A DNA stretch of 64,000 nucleotides from an uncultured Flavobacteriales bacterium (GCA_913054135.1 CAJXJK010000001.1:310001-374000); one strand, 5' to 3'. Shown: positions 19,705-30,763, counted from the first letter of the stretch. The notes: generated by a model not told the origin, from the sequence alone. Made by a program: numbers and translations.

Positions 19705-20260
19705 AATAGATATTGAAAAGAAATACAAGCCTTACGTAATCATCCTGTCAATCGCAGTTCCGACAGTCGTTGCTGTACTATTTGGGGTAAAAATTGAAGG
19801 CGTAGATTTATCTTTTTTACCCCCGATTTATGCGGGCATTAATGGTTTAACGGCCATCTTGTTAATTGCAGCTGTATTAATGATTAAAAAAGGTAAAAAA
19901 GAAATACACCAAAAATTAATGACGACGGCTGTTGTTTGTTCTTTATTGTTTTTGGCTATGTATGTTGCTTATCACATGACTTCAGATAGTACAATCTATG
20001 GAGATTCTAATCATGATGGGGAACGAAGCATTGAAGAGACTGCAGTTGTAGGAAAGTCTCTGTTGGTTTACACCTTCATTCTAATTAGTCACATCATCTT
20101 AAGTTTAATAGTAATGCCATTAGTGATGATGACTTATTTAAAAGGATGGGCAAGCAAAGTTGAGGCTCACAAAAAATGGGCTAAGAAGACTTTTCCTATT
20201 TGGCTTTATGTAGCCGTTTCAGGAGTGGTGGTTTATTTTATGATTAGCCCTTATTACTAG
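19694..20260 (+). CDS. DUF420-like membrane protein
   Basis: Multi-TM; LPPIYAGINGLTAILLIAAVLMIKKGKKEIHQKLM. Confidence 0.8.
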   Translation: MSTKIDIEKKYKPYVIILSIAVPTVVAVLFGVKIEGVDLSFLPPIYAGINGLTAILLIAAVLMIKKGKKEIHQKLMTTAVVCSLLFLAMYVAYHMTSDSTIYGDSNHDGERSIEETAVVGKSLLVYTFILISHIILSLIVMPLVMMTYLKGWASKVEAHKKWAKKTFPIWLYVAVSGVVVYFMISPYY

Positions 20261-21087
20261 AAACCTCTTTGGCCTGAACAAGGATTATACTTGAAAGGCT
20301 TAAAGGTCAACATTGCACCATAAAAAATATACCAATCTTTAGTAGAATCATTTCCTCTATTAAAGCCTGATCTGCTGACACCATCTAAACTAGGATTTGA
20401 TAACTGACCTGCTATTGGACCGTTCTCTGCTGTTAACAAATCACCATCTACGTAGTTCCCTGATACATCATCCAAATAATCTGTGAAGGTCTTTCTAATT
20501 CCATACTCGATTGACATGGCGAGCCTCTTTGCAATATTGAATTTTAAACCAATTCCTAAAGGCATAGAAATTTGATTCAGGCTATACGGATTTTTATCAG
20601 ACAAAGAGGAACCTTGACCTTCAGTACCTATGGTTTGAAGATCAATTGTACTACCATTATGATCAGTTTGTGGGTTCATTCTAAAATAAGCCAACTCATA
20701 AAAGAAGTAGGGAGTTATAGGATTTCGCATGCTTGCAATACTGTACTTGAACATATTCACTTCTATCCCTATTGCAAATTCGTAAATCTTTGATTTGAAA
20801 TTTAAATTTCTGTTTACTTGAAAAGGATCTGATGCTTCACTATCAGCTCCCCACACTTGACCATAAGTACCAGTGAATCTCATAGCAGCTCGATAACCTA
20901 AATTATATCTATAAATAAGGCCTAATGCCGGTTTTGAATAAGTAAAATGTTTTCCTGAATTTAAGTCACCAATGTAGTAAGCCCCACCTCCAAAAACCCC
21001 TATTTCAGAACGTGCTCTCACCATTTCAGATTGGCCAAAAACCAATGAATTAATCATGAATAAAGAAAGTAACACCAAAAAGCGCAT
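20257..21087 (-). CDS. DUF6089-like outer-membrane beta-barrel protein (copy 1)
   Basis: Signal peptide; GGGAYYIGDLN, GIRKTFTDYLDDVSGNYVD, C-terminal barrel strand. Confidence 0.7.
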   Translation of the reverse strand: MRFLVLLSLFMINSLVFGQSEMVRARSEIGVFGGGAYYIGDLNSGKHFTYSKPALGLIYRYNLGYRAAMRFTGTYGQVWGADSEASDPFQVNRNLNFKSKIYEFAIGIEVNMFKYSIASMRNPITPYFFYELAYFRMNPQTDHNGSTIDLQTIGTEGQGSSLSDKNPYSLNQISMPLGIGLKFNIAKRLAMSIEYGIRKTFTDYLDDVSGNYVDGDLLTAENGPIAGQLSNPSLDGVSRSGFNRGNDSTKDWYIFYGAMLTFKPFKYNPCSGQRGF

Positions 21088-21093
21088 ACCGTT

Positions 21094-22008
21094 TTAGAAT
21101 TTAGGAATATAAGTTGCTCCTTTTGTAAAACGGTAATTAACAGAAAATATTGCGAACATATAAGCATCCTTATCATTAGGATTTCCTCTTTGCTTATACT
21201 CAGTTAACCCATTAGGATAAGTAATCACACCAACGTTCCCATCTTGAACGATAGCTCTATTAGACAAGTCGGCTGCATCTGTGCCGTAGGCAGCTTCAAT
21301 CAAATCTGGATGATAATAAGAACCAGAAACATCATCAATATAATCTGATAAAGTATATCTAAATGATAGGTCAAAGCTCAAACTCCATTTCTTATCAATC
21401 ATATACTTCCCTCCTATTCCGGCTGGAAACACCATAGTATATCTTTTATAAGGATCAGGATTATACCCAATACCTTGCCCTTCTGTCCCTAATGGCTGTA
21501 AAGCCACCCAATTACCGTTAATACTAGCTTTTGGATTAAATAAAGATAATCCCACGCCCAAATACATGTAAGGCATAACAGTGAAGGTAGCGTTACCGTA
21601 GATTCCGCCAACTTTGTAACGCGGAGATACTCGCTCTCCCCAAGGGTAAAATTCGCAAATTGCACTAAATTCTCCTAACATTGACCTAAAGCTTAGGTTT
21701 CTATTGTTACGAATTACGTTTTTAGTGATTGCGTCATCTCCATGCAGATAACCCCAAATTACGGAGGCTTTAACTGAAAATGCTGGAGAAAGCATGAACT
21801 TATAACTCCCCATCAAAGATGGTCGTGTTGATCTTGCTTTTAAATCTTTGAAATAATGAGTTCCGATACCTCTTGCACCACCCAAGTCTCCTAAAAAGTT
21901 GGATACACCCACGCCCAAACTCACCTCATGTCGAACATAACGCCAAGTTTGTGCTTCCCCAAAAAAGGGAAGTAAGGTCAAGATTGTAACAAGCAGTAGC
22001 TTTCTCAT
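21094..22008 (-). CDS. DUF6089-like outer-membrane beta-barrel protein (copy 2)
   Basis: GVGVSNFLGDLGG, FRYTLSDYIDDVSGSYYHPDL; similar to the neighbouring copy. Confidence 0.7.
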   Translation of the reverse strand: MRKLLLVTILTLLPFFGEAQTWRYVRHEVSLGVGVSNFLGDLGGARGIGTHYFKDLKARSTRPSLMGSYKFMLSPAFSVKASVIWGYLHGDDAITKNVIRNNRNLSFRSMLGEFSAICEFYPWGERVSPRYKVGGIYGNATFTVMPYMYLGVGLSLFNPKASINGNWVALQPLGTEGQGIGYNPDPYKRYTMVFPAGIGGKYMIDKKWSLSFDLSFRYTLSDYIDDVSGSYYHPDLIEAAYGTDAADLSNRAIVQDGNVGVITYPNGLTEYKQRGNPNDKDAYMFAIFSVNYRFTKGATYIPKF

Positions 22009-22096
22009 CTATTATCAATACGGCATTCGTATAGAAAAGGTTAGTACCAAAAGTAAATGAAATAGTGTGAATAATCAAACGTTTTAAATAAGAGTT

Positions 22097-22879
22097 TTAA
22101 ACGCTTAACTGTTGGGTGAGCCAAATGAACTCTTGAACTGACAGCCTTTCTGGTCTGTTATTAAAGATTTCAGCAGTGGTATCAATATCATTTTCACATT
22201 CATTAACCATTGATTTCAAGCTGTTTCTGAGTGTTTTCCTCCTTTGGTTAAAGGCTGTTTTAACGACTCTTTTGAATAATTTCTCATCACAATCCAAGCT
22301 TTTCACATTATTCCTTACCAACCTAATAACTCCTGATTGAACTTTTGGCGGCGGAATAAAAACTTCTTTTTCAACGGTAAATAGGTAATCAATGTCGTAA
22401 AACGCCTGTAACAAAACGCTTATAACTCCATACTTTTTAGTTCCAGGCCCTTCTGAAATTCTTTCTGCCACTTCTTTTTGGAACATTCCTACTACGACCG
22501 GAATCTGATCTTTATAATCTAAAACTTTGAATAAAATTTGAGACGAAATATTGTAAGGGAAATTTCCAAAAACGGCGAATGGTTCAGCTCCCATCAATTG
22601 AGGTAAGTCTTCTCTTAAAAAGTCAGTGCTATAAATTTTACCATGAAGCTGAGGATAATTTTCATGCAAGTAATCAACTGATTCACTATCAACCTCAACA
22701 ACATGCGTTTCAAACTTGTCTTTAGCCAATAAAAACTTCGTGAGCGCCCCCATTCCTGGACCCACTTCTAGCACTTTTTTAAAGTTATCAAAAGAATCAA
22801 GCTGAGCTGCAATTCTTTGCGACACGCTTTCATCCTTTAGAAAGTGTTGTCCGAGATGTTTCTTAGGTTTTACTGACAC
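22097..22879 (-). CDS. rsmA: 16S rRNA dimethyladenosine transferase
   Basis: [42 protein letters not shown]. Confidence 0.95.
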   Translation of the reverse strand: MSVKPKKHLGQHFLKDESVSQRIAAQLDSFDNFKKVLEVGPGMGALTKFLLAKDKFETHVVEVDSESVDYLHENYPQLHGKIYSTDFLREDLPQLMGAEPFAVFGNFPYNISSQILFKVLDYKDQIPVVVGMFQKEVAERISEGPGTKKYGVISVLLQAFYDIDYLFTVEKEVFIPPPKVQSGVIRLVRNNVKSLDCDEKLFKRVVKTAFNQRRKTLRNSLKSMVNECENDIDTTAEIFNNRPERLSVQEFIWLTQQLSV

Positions 22880-23191
22880 TTAGAAAGATTTTTCGACCCT
22901 TAAAAGGGTTCTGAATGCAACAAACCTGCCTCTAAACTTCGCCGTATGCTCTTCTTGTAGTTTTGGCGAATGATTGGTTTGATAGTCGTCCAACTTTTCT
23001 TGGCTTTCACAGAGGTATTGAATAGAGTATGACTTTCCCCCTTCTTCTTCAGCCAAAATTTTTGAAAAACGTGCGTCTAGAAACAAACCTGTATTCATTA
23101 CGTCAGGAATATGAACTTCTTTCATCCAATCAAACCATTCATCATGAACTTCTAAATCAATGTTGATGGTCACATTATAAATTACTCTCAT
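22880..23191 (-). CDS. DUF4286-like protein
   Basis: MRVIYNVTINIDLEVHDEWFDWMKEVHIPDVMNTGLF. Confidence 0.75.
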   Translation of the reverse strand: MRVIYNVTINIDLEVHDEWFDWMKEVHIPDVMNTGLFLDARFSKILAEEEGGKSYSIQYLCESQEKLDDYQTNHSPKLQEEHTAKFRGRFVAFRTLLRVEKSF

Positions 23192-25024
23192 CTAATTATA
23201 TTCGGCTTTAATTCCTCTAAATTTCTTTCTTGCCTCAGCATCATATAAGCTTCCTTTGAAGTCGAACAAAATCATCTTATAGTACTCGGCTGCCTTCTCT
23301 TTGTTAGAAAGCTTTTCTTCGTAAATTTTAGCAATATTATAAGCGGCGTCATCAGCTAGGATATCATGGGCATAAGAGAGGACAACAACATCATACAATT
23401 CAATTGCCTTTTCCCAATTTTGTTGCTCTTGATAGATTTCTGCCTTCTTAAACAGCACCTCATCTGCTATACTATGAAAAGGAAACTCATTTTCTAAACT
23501 GTCTAACATAGACAGTGCTCCTGAAAAATTATTTTGTTGCAATAACAAATCTGCGTTGGCATACATTTGAACTGGTGCTAGAACAGTATCAATCACTAAG
23601 TTATCTTGAAGCAAAAGAGATAATTGCATAGCGTCATTTGCTATCAATTTTGAAGTAGAAGCTTTCAATACATCTAACTGTGCTTTGGCGTAATCAAACT
23701 CGCCATCATAGTAAAAGACCTTGGCGTTTTTAAATTTCGCCTCATGACCAATGACATCTTCAGTAAACTGCTTCTCAACTTGCATGTAAAGTAAACTCGC
23801 CTCCCAAATTTGATCTGAAACTATATAAACATCACCCAGTAGAATTTTTAATCTAGCTTTTTGGTTGGCGTTTACCGGTAACTCTAACGACTCTTTAATA
23901 AGTGATTCAGCTTTAGCTGGTTCATTCAAATAAAATGCATAAATCTCGGCCAGTTGCATTTGCATTCCCATTGTTTTTGGTGTCTTACCTAAAGAAGTTA
24001 AAGCATCTTCAAAGCTTTTTGCCACTGCCTGAAGATCTGCATTGGTGTAGGACTTCTTGTTTGTTATTTGATTGAAGCCAAGTTTTAAATTACGCTCTAA
24101 AGATCTTGTATAGTATGGCGAAGATTTACCTAAATCAATTACATAGTTATATGCTTTTGATGCTGCAGTGAACGACTCATTCGTTTCACAAACTTGTCCA
24201 ATTTCGTAGAGTCTTTTTCCTTTTAAATTATTTCGTTTATCAAGAGCCTTAGCTTGAATAACGGCTCCAGTAAACTCCTTTTTATGTAGATAATACCAAA
24301 TCAACATTTCAGAATAGTAGTCTTTGTCTGGGTTTTTCTGAATCCTCTCAAGAAGTGAATTCTTAAGCATTTCAACCAAGGCATCATCTTCTTCAAAATC
24401 AATTACTCTTGACAAATAAGTTTGAACTGTTTTCACATATACTTGACTATAATCAAGGAGATTCAAATACTCATTAATCATCTGGTCTGGTTGATCAAGC
24501 GAAGAATATGTCTCAGCTAATTCAAGTTGAAATTGGTATCCTTTTTTAATCAGCTTTCTTCCTTTTAAATAAGTTTGAAGAGCATAGTCATACTTGCCTC
24601 TAATTTTAAATTCCTTTCCTAATGCAGTAATTCGGCTTTGAACTGGAACCATATCTTCAATCAAATCAAGATAAACTTGATCTGCTTCGGTCTGTCTATC
24701 AGTTTCCTCATATACTTGAGTTAGCATGAATGCTACATTTGTGTTTAATGGATCTTGTTTTAATCTTTTGGATGTCAGTTTTTCGGCATCCTCAAATTTT
24801 TCTTGATAGAATAGACAAAGGAAGTACTTTTCAAAATGAACAGATGATTTGTATTTTTTGTAGACTTTTTTGTAATACCCCTCAGCTTTGAAGAACTCTC
24901 CCTTTGAGAAATAGTGATCAGCCAATTTGGTATCATCATCCTTAGGTTGGGCCAACACAGTGTTGCCTGCTCCTAAAAACAGAAATAAGAATATTAGTAA
25001 TATGTTACTCTTCTTGAATTTCAT
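23192..25024 (-). CDS. Tetratricopeptide repeat protein
   Basis: Signal peptide and repeated TPR-like helices (e.g. AEIYQEQQNWEKAIELYDVVVLSYAHDILADDAAYNIAKIYEEKL). Confidence 0.8.
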   Translation of the reverse strand: MKFKKSNILLIFLFLFLGAGNTVLAQPKDDDTKLADHYFSKGEFFKAEGYYKKVYKKYKSSVHFEKYFLCLFYQEKFEDAEKLTSKRLKQDPLNTNVAFMLTQVYEETDRQTEADQVYLDLIEDMVPVQSRITALGKEFKIRGKYDYALQTYLKGRKLIKKGYQFQLELAETYSSLDQPDQMINEYLNLLDYSQVYVKTVQTYLSRVIDFEEDDALVEMLKNSLLERIQKNPDKDYYSEMLIWYYLHKKEFTGAVIQAKALDKRNNLKGKRLYEIGQVCETNESFTAASKAYNYVIDLGKSSPYYTRSLERNLKLGFNQITNKKSYTNADLQAVAKSFEDALTSLGKTPKTMGMQMQLAEIYAFYLNEPAKAESLIKESLELPVNANQKARLKILLGDVYIVSDQIWEASLLYMQVEKQFTEDVIGHEAKFKNAKVFYYDGEFDYAKAQLDVLKASTSKLIANDAMQLSLLLQDNLVIDTVLAPVQMYANADLLLQQNNFSGALSMLDSLENEFPFHSIADEVLFKKAEIYQEQQNWEKAIELYDVVVLSYAHDILADDAAYNIAKIYEEKLSNKEKAAEYYKMILFDFKGSLYDAEARKKFRGIKAEYN

Positions 25025-25568
25025 TTTTAATTTCTACAATCAGCTCATCTATATAAGGAACCGACTCATAATAGTATCGTTTCTGAACCAACTGGTTTTC
25101 ATAGAAATCGCTAAAAGACACTTCTAAAATGTTTAAATCAAATAGCTCACGAGCTAAATAATCATGTACCTGTTCTTCAGTAAGCACTCCTTCAGAGATA
25201 TCCTTCTTCAAGTTCTCGAATTGAACCGTTAGTTCTTCAATTTCAATTCTGAAATCGGTTTCTTTTGTTCTAACCCCTTTCAAAGTTTTTCTAATCCCTT
25301 TGCAGTCGTTCATCCTAACTCCAATATCCATTGATAAGGTATCAGGGTTATAGTACTTTTTAAGTGTGTCTTCGTTTCTTAAAACGTGGTCCACCATTAA
25401 AGCTAAACTATCAAATTCTATTCCGTTATACTTTTCATTAATATCATCAATAACGGTTAAGCAAGAATCAATCTTTGAAATTTCCTTCGAATACTGATCA
25501 GATGGATCACAAGATATAAGACTAAAACATCCGCCCAGAAATATAAAAAAGAACATTTTTTTCATCAA
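25005..25568 (-). CDS. Hypothetical lipoprotein
   Basis: N-terminal lipobox (FSLISCDPSDQ); helical remainder. Confidence 0.6.
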   Translation of the reverse strand: MMKKMFFFIFLGGCFSLISCDPSDQYSKEISKIDSCLTVIDDINEKYNGIEFDSLALMVDHVLRNEDTLKKYYNPDTLSMDIGVRMNDCKGIRKTLKGVRTKETDFRIEIEELTVQFENLKKDISEGVLTEEQVHDYLARELFDLNILEVSFSDFYENQLVQKRYYYESVPYIDELIVEIKNEIQEE

Positions 25569-25573
25569 TGAAA

Positions 25574-26848
25574 TTATTTTGTGATCATATTAAATCCTGT
25601 ATAAGGTACTAAGACTTCTGGAATTTTTATACCATTCTCAGTTTGATTGTTCTCTAATAGTGCGGCCATTATTCTCGGCAAGGCCAAGGCCGAACCATTA
25701 AGAGTATGCACTAATTGGCTCTTTTTATTCTCATCTTTAAACCTCAACTTCAATCTATTTGATTGAAATGTCTCAAAATTTGAAACTGAGCTCACTTCTA
25801 ACCATTTGTCTTGAGCAGCTGAGTAAACTTCAAAGTCATAAGTCATAGCAGCAGTAAACCCTAAATCTCCTCCGCAGAGTCTCAACGTTCTGAAAGGTAA
25901 TCCGATTTTTTCAATTATTCCTTGAACGTAAGAAACCATTTCGTCAAGAGCTTGAGCTGATTTTGAAGGATGTTCTAATCTCACAATTTCAACTTTATCA
26001 AATTGATGTAATCTATTCAAACCTCTAACATCTTTACCGTAAGAGCCTGCTTCTCTTCGAAAGCATGGTGTATAACCAGTAACTTGAATAGGGAAATCGT
26101 CTTCTTTTACGATTACATCTCTGAACATGTTAGTTAGTGGAACTTCAGCTGTTGGAATGAGGTAAAAATCATCTTCTTGAGCATGGTACATTTGCCCTTC
26201 TTTATCTGGTAACTGACCTGTGCCATAACCAGAAGCTTCATTCACTACAAATGGCGGAATAACTTCTTTGTAACCAGCATCTCTTGCCTCGTCTAAGAAA
26301 AAATTAATGAGTGCTCTCTGCAGTCTTGCTCCTTGACCTAGGTAAAATGGAAAACCAGCTCCGGTAACTTTCACTCCTAATTCAAAGTCTATCAAACCAT
26401 AATCGTTCGCTAACTCCCAGTGTGGTTTTGCACCATCACCTAATTCTGGAATCGTTCCTCCTTTATCAATCTCTTGATTGTCCTCATCAGTGTTTCCAGA
26501 TGGCACCAACTTATTCGGAACATTAGGTATTTCGTATAAAGCAGTTTGTAATTCAGAAGCTAGAGTTGAAACACTTTCTTTTAAGGATTTCTCACTCTCT
26601 TTTAACTCTTGAGTCTTTGCCTTAGCAGCATTGGCCTCTTCTTGTTTTCCTTGTGCGAATAATTGCCCAATTTCTTTTGCAATCTTGTTTGATTCTTGAG
26701 CAACTGCGTCTAGCTCACTTTTTGCCTGACGCCACTTCTCATCAATTGCCAAGATACTGCTCAATTGATCTTCAACATTTAAATTCCTTGTCTTTAAGGC
26801 TTCAGTAATTTCTGCCTTATGTTCTCTTATTCTAGATATCTCTAACAT
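25574..26848 (-). CDS. serS: Serine--tRNA ligase
   Basis: PTAEVPLTNMFRDVI, TPCFRREAGSYGKDVRGLNRLHQFDKVE, HTLNGSALALPRIMAALLEN. Confidence 0.95.
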   Translation of the reverse strand: MLEISRIREHKAEITEALKTRNLNVEDQLSSILAIDEKWRQAKSELDAVAQESNKIAKEIGQLFAQGKQEEANAAKAKTQELKESEKSLKESVSTLASELQTALYEIPNVPNKLVPSGNTDEDNQEIDKGGTIPELGDGAKPHWELANDYGLIDFELGVKVTGAGFPFYLGQGARLQRALINFFLDEARDAGYKEVIPPFVVNEASGYGTGQLPDKEGQMYHAQEDDFYLIPTAEVPLTNMFRDVIVKEDDFPIQVTGYTPCFRREAGSYGKDVRGLNRLHQFDKVEIVRLEHPSKSAQALDEMVSYVQGIIEKIGLPFRTLRLCGGDLGFTAAMTYDFEVYSAAQDKWLEVSSVSNFETFQSNRLKLRFKDENKKSQLVHTLNGSALALPRIMAALLENNQTENGIKIPEVLVPYTGFNMITK

Positions 26849-26870
26849 CTGGTATTCTTTGTGCTATAAA

Positions 26871-26910
26871 ATTAAAAAACCCTGACGAAGAATGCTCTTG
26901 TCAGGGTTTA
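26871..26910 (-). terminator. Rho-independent terminator after rpmA
   Basis: On the - strand AACCCTGAC...GTCAGGGTTTTTT hairpin plus T run. Confidence 0.85.
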
Positions 26911-26931
26911 AAAAATGTATAAATTTTTATC

Positions 26932-27459
26932 CTAGCTTAAAGCCGCGATTAAATCTGCTTTTTTCATTGAAGAGATTCCAGAGATACCTTTAGCTTTCGC
27001 CATCTCTTTTAACTCAGCAACAGTTTTAGAAGATAAATCTCCTGCAGCTTCTGCTTTAGGTGCTTCTTTTTTAGGAGCTTCCTTTTTCGCTTCAGCTTTT
27101 GGCTCTGCCTTAGCAGCAGGTGCTTCAACTTTAGCTTCTGCCTTAGGTGCAGCTTTCGCAGCAGCCTTTTTAGGAGTAGCTTTCGCTTTCTTAATAACTT
27201 CTGTTTCAAATGGAACTACAGATACAAAAGAACGATTGTTTCTTTTCTTTCTGAATTCAACAACACCATCAACTAATGCATATAATGTGTGATCTTTACC
27301 GATACCAACATTATTACCTACGTGATGCTTTGTTCCTCTTTGTCTTACAATGATGTTTCCAGCTAATGCTGCTTGTCCACCAAATATCTTAACACCTAAT
27401 CGTTTCGATTCTGATTCTCTACCATTCTTCGAACTACCGGCTCCTTTCTTATGTGCCAT
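26932..27459 (-). CDS. rpmA: 50S ribosomal protein L27 with long C-terminal extension
   Basis: [46 protein letters not shown] core, then a Lys/Ala/Glu/Pro linker and [33 protein letters not shown]. Confidence 0.93.
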   Translation of the reverse strand: MAHKKGAGSSKNGRESESKRLGVKIFGGQAALAGNIIVRQRGTKHHVGNNVGIGKDHTLYALVDGVVEFRKKRNNRSFVSVVPFETEVIKKAKATPKKAAAKAAPKAEAKVEAPAAKAEPKAEAKKEAPKKEAPKAEAAGDLSSKTVAELKEMAKAKGISGISSMKKADLIAALS

Positions 27460-27496
27460 AATTTTATCTTTTTACCAATTTGCTAATGAAAGCAAA

Positions 27497-27808
27497 TTAA
27501 GCTTTAATACTATCAATTTTGATTTCAGTCAAATACTGTCTGTGACCGTTTTTCTTCTTATACCCTTTTCTTCTCTTCTTCTTGAAAACGATTACTTTAT
27601 CACCTTTAAGGTGTCTTACTACTGAAGCAGATACTTTTGCTCCTTTAATAGCTGGGGCGCCAACGCTCACTTTACCACTGTTTTCAGTTAAAAGTACATT
27701 ATCAAAATCTACTTTAGAACCTTCATCAGCTTGCAATCTGTGAACGAAAATTTGCTGGTCTTTCTCAACTTTAAACTGTTGGCCTGCTATTTCTACAATT
27801 GCGTACAT
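27497..27808 (-). CDS. rplU: 50S ribosomal protein L21
   Basis: MYAIVEIAGQQFKVEKDQQIFVHRL, KKRRKGYKKKNGHRQYLTEIKI. Confidence 0.95.
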   Translation of the reverse strand: MYAIVEIAGQQFKVEKDQQIFVHRLQADEGSKVDFDNVLLTENSGKVSVGAPAIKGAKVSASVVRHLKGDKVIVFKKKRRKGYKKKNGHRQYLTEIKIDSIKA

Positions 27809-27904
27809 AACAAATATTATTATTAATTAAAATTATTTAGTCCCATTCAGACAAAAATCGAAACGGGAGCGCAAAGATAGAAGTTTATTTTGAAAATTCT
27901 ATAG

Positions 27905-28837
27905 CTAAACTACTTTATTTTCAGTAGTTGATTCGTCTTTTTTCACCCCCGAGCGGTTCATCAAGAACACACCTACCAAAATGAGCGCTACCCACAGGTA
28001 ATTTTCAGGTGGAAATGCCTCACCATCTAACACACCTATAAGTATTGCTACCACTGGCAACATGTATGCGACCGCAGATGCGAAAACGTGATTTGAAATT
28101 GCTATTAAACGGGTAAAAAGTAAAACTGCGATTGCTGTGCCAATCACCGAAAGTATTGATAAATAACCCAAGGCTTTTACCCCGTCAGGATGCTGAATAA
28201 TTGGATTAAATGCGTCAGTTGCAATCGCAATCAATATGGCCGCAGGTAAAATAGTCATGAATGATAATGCCGTGATAGCTGAAGATGGAATGTGTTGAAG
28301 TTTGAATTTTATGGTTGTCAAACTAATGGCATACCCAATGGTTGCAGGAAAAAGAAAAAAGGCATAACGGATATCCTTATTTAAACTAATATCTGATTGA
28401 CTATTCAGAACGAAAAACAAACCTGCGCTCCCTACGCCCAAACCTATCATTTGTAATAAAGAAGGTTTTGATTTGTAAAAAAGCACACCAATAAGCACCA
28501 CGAAAAATGAAGTAGACATATTGATTAATCCGGCCAAAGAACTATTGATTCCGGTTTCAGCTAGCGTAAACATAATAGCAGGCATAAGATTACCGAAAAA
28601 ACCAGTTACCAAGAGCAGTAACCATGTTTTCTTCGTCATGTATTGTCTAAACTTTATTGCTATAGGAGCCAAAACGATACTTGCAATTATGATACGCACG
28701 GCACCTACTTGATACGGATTCATGACCATCTCTTCGCCCCCAGCTGGGAACATACTCTTCTTCATCAGGATGAAAGAACTTCCCCAAGTCAGTGAAAGAA
28801 AAATGAATAATAACCAAACCAAGGTTTTGTTGTTCAT
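27905..28837 (-). CDS. EamA/DMT family transporter
   Basis: Ten-TM pattern, FLSLTWGSSFILMKKS. Confidence 0.85.
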   Translation of the reverse strand: MNNKTLVWLLFIFLSLTWGSSFILMKKSMFPAGGEEMVMNPYQVGAVRIIIASIVLAPIAIKFRQYMTKKTWLLLLVTGFFGNLMPAIMFTLAETGINSSLAGLINMSTSFFVVLIGVLFYKSKPSLLQMIGLGVGSAGLFFVLNSQSDISLNKDIRYAFFLFPATIGYAISLTTIKFKLQHIPSSAITALSFMTILPAAILIAIATDAFNPIIQHPDGVKALGYLSILSVIGTAIAVLLFTRLIAISNHVFASAVAYMLPVVAILIGVLDGEAFPPENYLWVALILVGVFLMNRSGVKKDESTTENKVV

Positions 28838-29024
28838 TGCAATGAGTAGATTCTTGAGTGAATCAGTGAGCAAAAATAATCCAATTTACGGCATAAACCT
28901 GCTTTCAATATCAAAATTTGAAGACACAATTGTCAAATCCAAATTTTGTTGATAAAAAGTGTTTCACCCTGCTCAATTGAATACATTATATTTATACTTT
29001 TAGACCTCTTAAATATTTTGAATT

Positions 29025-29639
29025 ATGCACATAGCAGTAGCTGGAAATATCGGATCAGGAAAAACAACTTTAACAAAGTTATTGTCTAAACATTATGGTT
29101 GGGGTACTCACTTTGAAGATGTAGAACAAAATCCTTATTTGAATGATTTCTATGAAGACATGCAAAGATGGTCTTTCAACTTGCAAGTGTACTATTTGAA
29201 TAGTCGCTTTACTCAAATTCAGGATATTAAAGCGAATGAAGGAAATGTAATTCAGGACAGAACGATTTACGAGGATGCTTATATTTTCGCTCCGAATCTT
29301 CATTCAATGGGATTAATGACCACGAGAGATTTTGAAAATTATTTTTCATTGTTTAACCTCTTAGAGTCTTTCATATCTGCTCCTGATGTTTTAATTTATC
29401 TAAAAGCTTCTGTTCCAACTTTAGTAAGTCAAATTCAAAAAAGAGGAAGAGAATACGAAGAGTCAATTAGATTAGATTATTTGAAAAGATTGAACGAGCG
29501 TTATGAGGCGTGGATTTCTACTTATGACAAAGGGAAACTAATTGTTATTGATGTGGATGATAATAACTTTCATGAAGATGCTGACGACCTTGGTAAAATC
29601 ATCAATTCAATTGACGCCGAGATTAACGGATTATTCTAA
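29025..29639 (+). CDS. Deoxynucleoside kinase
   Basis: IAVAGNIGSGKTTLTKLL P-loop; QDRTIYEDAYIF; IQKRGREYE lid. Confidence 0.88.
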   Translation: MHIAVAGNIGSGKTTLTKLLSKHYGWGTHFEDVEQNPYLNDFYEDMQRWSFNLQVYYLNSRFTQIQDIKANEGNVIQDRTIYEDAYIFAPNLHSMGLMTTRDFENYFSLFNLLESFISAPDVLIYLKASVPTLVSQIQKRGREYEESIRLDYLKRLNERYEAWISTYDKGKLIVIDVDDNNFHEDADDLGKIINSIDAEINGLF

Positions 29640-30157
29640 TGTTATTTTCTTTCAGGTCATACTTTTTGCTAACCTTATTTTTGGTTGGCTCTATATCGGC
29701 AAACGCTCAAACTGACAAAGAAAGAGAGCTTGCTAACAATGCACTAAGCTATACTGAAAGTACGATTAGCCTTCTTGACTCATTAATCCAATTTTCGAAC
29801 GATTTCTTAGAGAAGAATATAGAAAATGATCAAAAAGATTTTTCTTCCTTGTATGCTGAAATGAAATTCATGAACAAGCACATTAAAAAAGGGGTGAAAA
29901 TTGCAAATAAGCTGATGAATAAAATGTCCAAAAGAGATGGGACTTTCACTAAGAAAGAATTTAATGCTTTTGAAGAAATCTATTTATACGAAAGAGGACA
30001 AGAAGATTTTTTTGAATGTTACGAAAATATAATGCGGGCAGAAGAGAAAGACAACTTTGAAAGCGGAATGTATTCTTTAATTAGCCGTCTTTCTAAGACA
30101 CAATTCTATATGAAAGATTACAGCAGAGTTTTAGAAGATCTTCTCGCAACCAAATAA
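29639..30157 (+). CDS. Hypothetical secreted protein
   Basis: Signal peptide; start overlaps the preceding stop. Confidence 0.55.
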   Translation: MLFSFRSYFLLTLFLVGSISANAQTDKERELANNALSYTESTISLLDSLIQFSNDFLEKNIENDQKDFSSLYAEMKFMNKHIKKGVKIANKLMNKMSKRDGTFTKKEFNAFEEIYLYERGQEDFFECYENIMRAEEKDNFESGMYSLISRLSKTQFYMKDYSRVLEDLLATK

Positions 30158-30160
30158 GTC

Positions 30161-30763
30161 ATGAAAATTAATACGGCACAATTCGTAATCAGTAATACTG
30201 ACATCACTAAATGTCCTGAGGCAAATATGCCTGAGTACGCCTTTATCGGCAGATCAAACGTTGGGAAGTCATCTTTAATTAACATGTTGACCAATCGTAA
30301 AAGCTTGGCCAAAATTTCAGGAAAACCCGGAAAAACTCAACTCATCAACCACTTTTTGATAAATGACGAATGGTATTTGGTTGATTTACCAGGCTATGGT
30401 TTTGCAAAAACAGGTAAAACTCAACGATTAAAATGGGAGAAGTTTATCAATGAATACCTTTTAAAAAGAGAAAACCTCTTAAACGTTTTCGTTCTTATTG
30501 ACAGCCGACACGAACCTCAAAGAATAGATTTGAATTTTATGGGATGGCTCGGAGAAAATGGCATTCCATTTTCAATTGTTTTTACCAAACTTGATAAGTT
30601 ACGCCCAAGTCAAAAAGGTTCTTTTTACCCTCAATACAAACGTGAAATGCTAAAAATTTGGGAAGAAATGCCTCCACACTTTATCACTTCATCCACTGAC
30701 GGAACTGGAAAGGAAGAGCTCTTAGAATATATTGAGGCAATTAGCGAAAACTACACTCCTTAA
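30161..30763 (+). CDS. engB: Ribosome biogenesis GTPase EngB/YsxC
   Basis: [43 protein letters not shown]. Confidence 0.94.
   Translation: MKINTAQFVISNTDITKCPEANMPEYAFIGRSNVGKSSLINMLTNRKSLAKISGKPGKTQLINHFLINDEWYLVDLPGYGFAKTGKTQRLKWEKFINEYLLKRENLLNVFVLIDSRHEPQRIDLNFMGWLGENGIPFSIVFTKLDKLRPSQKGSFYPQYKREMLKIWEEMPPHFITSSTDGTGKEELLEYIEAISENYTP

Noticed and set aside
22097-26848. rsmA-DUF4286-TPR-lipoprotein-serS neighbourhood as a novel system
   Set aside because: Looks like ordinary housekeeping linkage; nothing unexplained beyond hypothetical proteins.
27009-27209. Lys/Leu-rich 66-aa ORF inside rpmA
   Set aside because: Frame-shifted reading of the low-complexity L27 linker.
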